A stretch of DNA of 33,946 bases, from assembly GCA_964395915.1 (NCBI GenBank), contig CAYNDB010000011.1:1-33946 (forward strand). The letters are read 5' to 3'. The DNA comes from CAYNDB01 sp964395915 (GTDB taxonomy: Bacteria > Nitrospinota_A > UBA7883 > JAJRTC01). This document shows positions 30,608 to 33,946 of this stretch, piece by piece. Both the position numbers and the translations under genes were made by a program. Under the pieces are notes generated by a model. The model saw nothing but the letters and a program-made list of their open reading frames with translations, was not told where the DNA came from and searched no databases. Position 1 is the stretch's first letter. The number at the start of each line of letters is the position of its first letter.

Positions 30608-32329
30608 ATGGCCAAAAGAGTTTACGATTTTTTATACGATCCAAGGACTTACGATAACGTTCCTTGCCAGATACATTGTCCTGTACATACCGATGTTGAG
30701 GGTTACCTACATCTGATAGCCTTGGGTAAATGGTCGGATGCGCATGCTTTGATAAGGGAGACGAACCCTTTTCCGTCCGTGTGCGGCCGTGTGTGCCAGC
30801 ATCCGTGTGAAGACGCTTGCAATCGGGAGCATCTCGACAAACCCCTGTCAATAAGGACTTTAAAAAGAGCGGCGACAGATTACTCTGGCGAGGATTTTGT
30901 CCCTCCGGCAAAAATAGAGCCTACACTTGAAAAGATTGCCGTGATAGGCGCGGGGCCAGCTGGACTTACGGCGGCCAATGACCTTGCAAGGCTTGGATAT
31001 GATGTCACTGTGTTCGAAGCTGAGAAGCATGGTGGCGGTATGTTGCGCTATGGTATACCGTCGTTCCGTTTGCCGCGGGAAATTATAGAAAAAGAGATAG
31101 AGGTCATCGAAAAAACCGGGGTCGACATACGTTATGGTGTGCGTGTTGGCAGGGATATATCGATGACCGAACTTCGTTCGGAATATAAAGCCATCATCAT
31201 AGCCGCAGGCGCATGGACCGCCGCTTTATTAAAGGTACCTGGTGAGAATCACGAAGGTGTGTTCTCCGGCGCCAAATTCATGCATATGGTAAACGATGGC
31301 GGTGACATGCATCTTGCCGGAAAAAAAATCGTTGTAATCGGCGGCGGATTCACAGCTATGGACGTGTCACGATCCGCCATAAGGCTTGGCGCCGCCGAAG
31401 TCCATGTCGTATATCGCCGCACTATGGAAGAGGCGCCCGTCCACCAGCAGGAGATCGATGACGCTAGCGTTGAAGGAGTTGAATTCCATTTTCTCCAGGG
31501 GCCTCTTGAAATCGTTTCTGAAGATGGTAAAAATGTCAGCGGCATAAAATTAATAAAGAACAAGCTTGGCGAGCCGGACGACTCCGGTCGCCGCCGTCCT
31601 GTGGCGATCGAAGGCTCCGAATTTATCATGGAGTGCGATATTATCGTTCCGGCTGTATCTCAGGCGCCGGATATGGAAGTGGTGGACGACCAGAAAGACA
31701 TAGCCCGCGACAAATGGGGCAACATCAAGCTTGATGAAAATTTCATGAGCGATGCCAGCGGAATATTTTCCTGCGGTGACTTTCTCTGGGGCACTCGTCA
31801 CGCCATCGAGGTTATAGGTGAAGGGCATCGGGTCGCGATTTCGGTCGATATTTGGTTGCGTGGCGAGCCGGCCGTGGAGCGTGACAGTAGAAAGCCACTG
31901 CCGCAGTACAGGTATGATGAAGTTACCAACCGTTACGGTGACCCTGTTCTCTATGCCGGGGACCGGATTAAATCCTTTGATAAGGAAGTTGAAATTGGTT
32001 TTAGCAGGCTCGAGGCTCTAAGCGAGGCTAAGCGTTGCTTCCAATGCAAATATCATTGGACTTATATGTCTGATAAATGCATTCTTTGCTCGAACTGTGT
32101 TGATATCTGTCCGCAGGATTGTCTTTTCATTTCGATGTTCGACAATAAACAGTATGACCTTTGGTTTAATGAGAAAATCGGAATGCACGAAGAGGGCAGC
32201 ACCATCGGTATTACGATAGACAAGGGGCTATGCATCCACTGTATGCTTTGCGCGGATGTCTGCCCGACGGAAACGATCACGTTCCCATGTTTTTCCGATG
32301 AGAGCGAAAGACTGAAGGCAAAAGTCTAG
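30608..32329 (+). CDS. GltD-like NAD(P)H/FAD oxidoreductase with C-terminal 2[4Fe-4S] domain
   Basis: A 573-residue flavoprotein related to the glutamate synthase small subunit. N-terminal Cys (20, 24, 59, 63, 67, 71) bind [4Fe-4S] clusters; FAD site IAVIGAGPAGLTAANDLARL (about 110-129); NAD(P)H site IVVIGGGFTAMDVSRSA; final SGIFSCGDFLWGT. The C-terminus adds two ferredoxin motifs, CILCSNCVDICPQDC and CIHCMLCADVCPTE. No glutamate synthase large subunit is nearby. It sits 47 bases after the cytochrome gene with a strong AGGGAGG, so a role with the Rieske/b complex, linking quinol or cytochrome electrons to NAD(P)H or ferredoxin, is the natural inference. Anammox bacteria are known to have NAD(P)-linked subunits in Rieske/b operons. 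Confidence 0.88.
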   Translation: MAKRVYDFLYDPRTYDNVPCQIHCPVHTDVEGYLHLIALGKWSDAHALIRETNPFPSVCGRVCQHPCEDACNREHLDKPLSIRTLKRAATDYSGEDFVPPAKIEPTLEKIAVIGAGPAGLTAANDLARLGYDVTVFEAEKHGGGMLRYGIPSFRLPREIIEKEIEVIEKTGVDIRYGVRVGRDISMTELRSEYKAIIIAAGAWTAALLKVPGENHEGVFSGAKFMHMVNDGGDMHLAGKKIVVIGGGFTAMDVSRSAIRLGAAEVHVVYRRTMEEAPVHQQEIDDASVEGVEFHFLQGPLEIVSEDGKNVSGIKLIKNKLGEPDDSGRRRPVAIEGSEFIMECDIIVPAVSQAPDMEVVDDQKDIARDKWGNIKLDENFMSDASGIFSCGDFLWGTRHAIEVIGEGHRVAISVDIWLRGEPAVERDSRKPLPQYRYDEVTNRYGDPVLYAGDRIKSFDKEVEIGFSRLEALSEAKRCFQCKYHWTYMSDKCILCSNCVDICPQDCLFISMFDNKQYDLWFNEKIGMHEEGSTIGITIDKGLCIHCMLCADVCPTETITFPCFSDESERLKAKV

Positions 32330-32334
32330 CTATT

Positions 32335-32381
32335 ATATATAACCCGACGTTTCAAGAATATTGAAGCGCCGGGTTATATAA
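32335..32381. terminator. Strong hairpin ending the respiratory operon
   Basis: TATATAACCCG...TTCAA and its mate TTGAA...CGGGTTATATA pair over 18 bases or so, with a GAATA loop at 32356-32360 and two mismatches. There is no clear T-run, so termination may rest on the stem and be bidirectional. Confidence 0.6.
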
Positions 32382-32468
32382 GGCTCACCTTTACTAAAAT
32401 CATTTTAAAAGCATTTTTCTAATTGTTTATTTTTTCAAAATTCAATAACTGAAATTTTTCACATTCTG

Positions 32469-32771
32469 TTGGCAGTATCGCTCTTTTTGTTTATGAGCAA
32501 AATTTTGTCCGCTTATGCAAAAAGAAAAGATTTATTTTTGCAAAGCATACTGTTCGCTTCGTTAGCCGGTTCCCTTTCACTGCTGTTGCACGCCTTTGTA
32601 GATTTAAACTACCAGATTCCAGGTAACATCGCCTATTTCTATGTGGTTTTTGGAATGGGTATAGCGGCGGGCTCTATAAAGAAGAAACGGAATGGCCACA
32701 GCCTTGCAGACCCATTATTAATGTTAAACATAATAATAGAAACTCTAGACAAGCAAAGGGCAACTTCCTGA
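32469..32771 (+). pseudogene. O-antigen ligase/polymerase-like C-terminal fragment
   Basis: About 100 residues resembling the end of Wzy/WaaL-type O-antigen ligases: hydrophobic LFLFMSKILSAY, then SLSLLLHAFVDLNYQIPGNI and AYFYVVFGMGIAAG, with the HxxVDxNxQIPxN pattern that is common in their last loop. Complete members have about 400-700 residues and a dozen membrane helices. The N-terminal bulk is absent, and the only start is a TTG at 32469 without a ribosome-binding site. The preceding 130 bases show no continuation. Probably a remnant left by a rearrangement at the edge of a surface-polysaccharide region. Confidence 0.6.
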
Positions 32772-32928
32772 TAGTTACTCCACTAGAGTTAAATATTTCA
32801 TATTTTATGATACAATATTACATGTTTATATAATCATAATTGTTAAGTTGTTCCCTTATTTAAAGGCAATATATCCAACCATCCAAAGGGAAACTGGCAA
32901 GTTATTGTTTGGGTGTTTTAATACTGGT

Positions 32929-33946
32929 ATGGGTATTTTCTCTAAAAAATTAAATTCTGTTTTTCCCATTCATATTTTTTCAAACTCAGTTCTGCCAACT
33001 GTAAAAGAAATATGGCCAGCTTATTTGCTGGCTACCATTCTGATTTTTATAGGTTTTACTTGGACCTTACCTAATAATCCATATCAGGATCAAACTTTTC
33101 AAGCGGATGAAGATTCGGCGGTAGCGGCAGTAATGAGAATAGGGTATCCAGAATTTAACCCTCGAAAGCTAACTTGGGGGACTGCTTTAATTTATCAAGT
33201 ATATTTTGTAAAAACTCTTCTGCGTGGAGGGAATTTGTTTTGGATTGACTCATTCTGGGTCTATGTTATAGGACGTGGTGTAGTTTACTTGTCAGCGATG
33301 GGAGCTATCACTGTGACCTACCTAATCGGTCGCAAGTTGTTTGATCCTTGGACTGGTAAGATGGCGGCAATTATACTTTCTGTTTTACCTGGATTTGTAA
33401 TAAACAGTCACTATTTCAAAATGGATGTTCCCGTCACATTCTGGCTATTAGCCGCCCTGTTCGCCGCTTTTCAAGTTATATCTTCGGGAAAAATGTCGTG
33501 GGTTATAGCGGCTGGATTGTTGGCTGGCTATGCGGCCTCGGTAAAATATAATGGAGCGGTATTGGTTCCGGCATGCATGGTAGCAATAATCATGGCTGAT
33601 GAAAAACTTAATAAGAAACGTTCTTTGGCCATATTTCTTGTTTTTGTAGGCGCTGGTTTTTTATTCGGCACACCTTATGCGATACTGGATTTTCCTAGAC
33701 TCGTTGCAGATATAAAAAATGTAGCTGCCGCCAATAGCAATGGGATACCTTATTACCTTGCCAGACCGCCCGCCTGGATAGATTATCCCGTTAATGTTTT
33801 CCAATATTCAATGACCCTTCCAATGCTTATACTAACAGGGCTTGGCATAGCCTGGTGTGTTATAAATGACGCAAAAAAATTAATTCCCATTTGGATTTTT
33901 GTTGTTTTATATTTCATTCTTTTGGGCAGAGACAATTCCAGACTTG
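32929..33946 (+). CDS. Membrane glycosyltransferase, PMT/GT-C type (runs off window)
   Basis: From ATG 32929 an open frame runs to the window end, about 339 residues. An amphipathic head leads to the first helix (WPAYLLATILIFIGFTWTL), then an extracytoplasmic loop with acidic residues (QADEDSAVAAVMRIG) where GT-C enzymes have catalytic acids. Several further hydrophobic helices follow, with MAAIILSVLPGFVINSHYFK and MDVPVTFWLLAALFAAFQ, typical of the dolichyl-phosphate-mannose mannosyltransferase (PF13231) group. Such enzymes move sugars from polyprenyl-phosphate donors outside the membrane. Codons are AT-richer than in the housekeeping genes, common in polysaccharide loci. No recognisable Shine-Dalgarno sequence. 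Confidence 0.75.
   Translation, partial: MGIFSKKLNSVFPIHIFSNSVLPTVKEIWPAYLLATILIFIGFTWTLPNNPYQDQTFQADEDSAVAAVMRIGYPEFNPRKLTWGTALIYQVYFVKTLLRGGNLFWIDSFWVYVIGRGVVYLSAMGAITVTYLIGRKLFDPWTGKMAAIILSVLPGFVINSHYFKMDVPVTFWLLAALFAAFQVISSGKMSWVIAAGLLAGYAASVKYNGAVLVPACMVAIIMADEKLNKKRSLAIFLVFVGAGFLFGTPYAILDFPRLVADIKNVAAANSNGIPYYLARPPAWIDYPVNVFQYSMTLPMLILTGLGIAWCVINDAKKLIPIWIFVVLYFILLGRDNSRL

Noticed and set aside
30608..32329. Call as true glutamate synthase small subunit
   Set aside because: No large subunit nearby, the extra 2[4Fe-4S] tail is present, and it sits in a Rieske/b operon; a redox partner is more likely.
1..33946. CRISPR array, tRNA or rRNA genes
   Set aside because: No regularly spaced repeats and no cloverleaf or rRNA sequence was noticed on reading; a covariance search would settle it.

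Overview
The window is chromosomal DNA from a Gram-negative, non-enterobacterial bacterium. The housekeeping order, a b6-type quinol:cytochrome c complex with a multihaem cytochrome, system I cytochrome c maturation genes and a selenocysteine-dependent SelD fit the Nitrospinota / Desulfobacterota / NC10 range. That placement is inference from gene content. No rRNA, tRNA, CRISPR array or intact insertion sequence was seen.

Layout. 1-4691 (minus strand) is a translation and secretion operon, ffh-rpsP-khpA-rimM-trmD-RNA methyltransferase-rplS, ending in a probable terminator before an AsmA-like gene that runs off the left edge. 4692-6220 is an accessory island: a 183-bp element with perfect 19-bp inverted ends, then a lone Abi_C-type gene with an N-terminal zinc ribbon, whose stop codon lies inside a dispersed palindromic repeat. 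6221-9139 (minus) holds the membrane sector of an ATP synthase (atpZ-atpI-atpB-atpE, no F1 genes) and a polyprenyl diphosphate synthase. 9791-12954 (plus) has bioB, bioF and a receiver-domain protein with an unrecognised C-terminal domain. 12991-14067 (minus) is selD, read through an in-frame TGA as selenocysteine. 14303-18189 has accA, a periplasmic protein, queF, thpR and lepB. 18191-19405 is moeA. 19523-23501 (plus) is a ccmA-ccmB-ccmD-ccmC-era-recO run. 23714-25078 encodes a bactofilin joined to a membrane anchor and TPR repeats, convergent with a lipoprotein gene and moaC. 26822-32329 (plus) is a respiratory operon: Rieske protein, cytochrome b6-like, subunit IV-like, pentahaem cytochrome c and a GltD-like flavoprotein with ferredoxin domains. 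After a strong hairpin, the right end holds an O-antigen-ligase-like fragment and a partial membrane glycosyltransferase.

How the genes work together. The Rieske/b operon probably moves electrons from quinol to periplasmic cytochromes, with a flavoprotein that could connect to NAD(P)H or ferredoxin. The ccm genes would help mature its haems. SelD with MoaC and MoeA suggests the cell makes selenium- and molybdenum-containing enzymes, none of which is encoded here.

The N run at 29118-29217 looks like an assembly artefact: the same 55 bases stand on both sides. The two candidates for something new are the zinc-ribbon Abi_C protein and the receiver protein with the unknown C-terminal domain.
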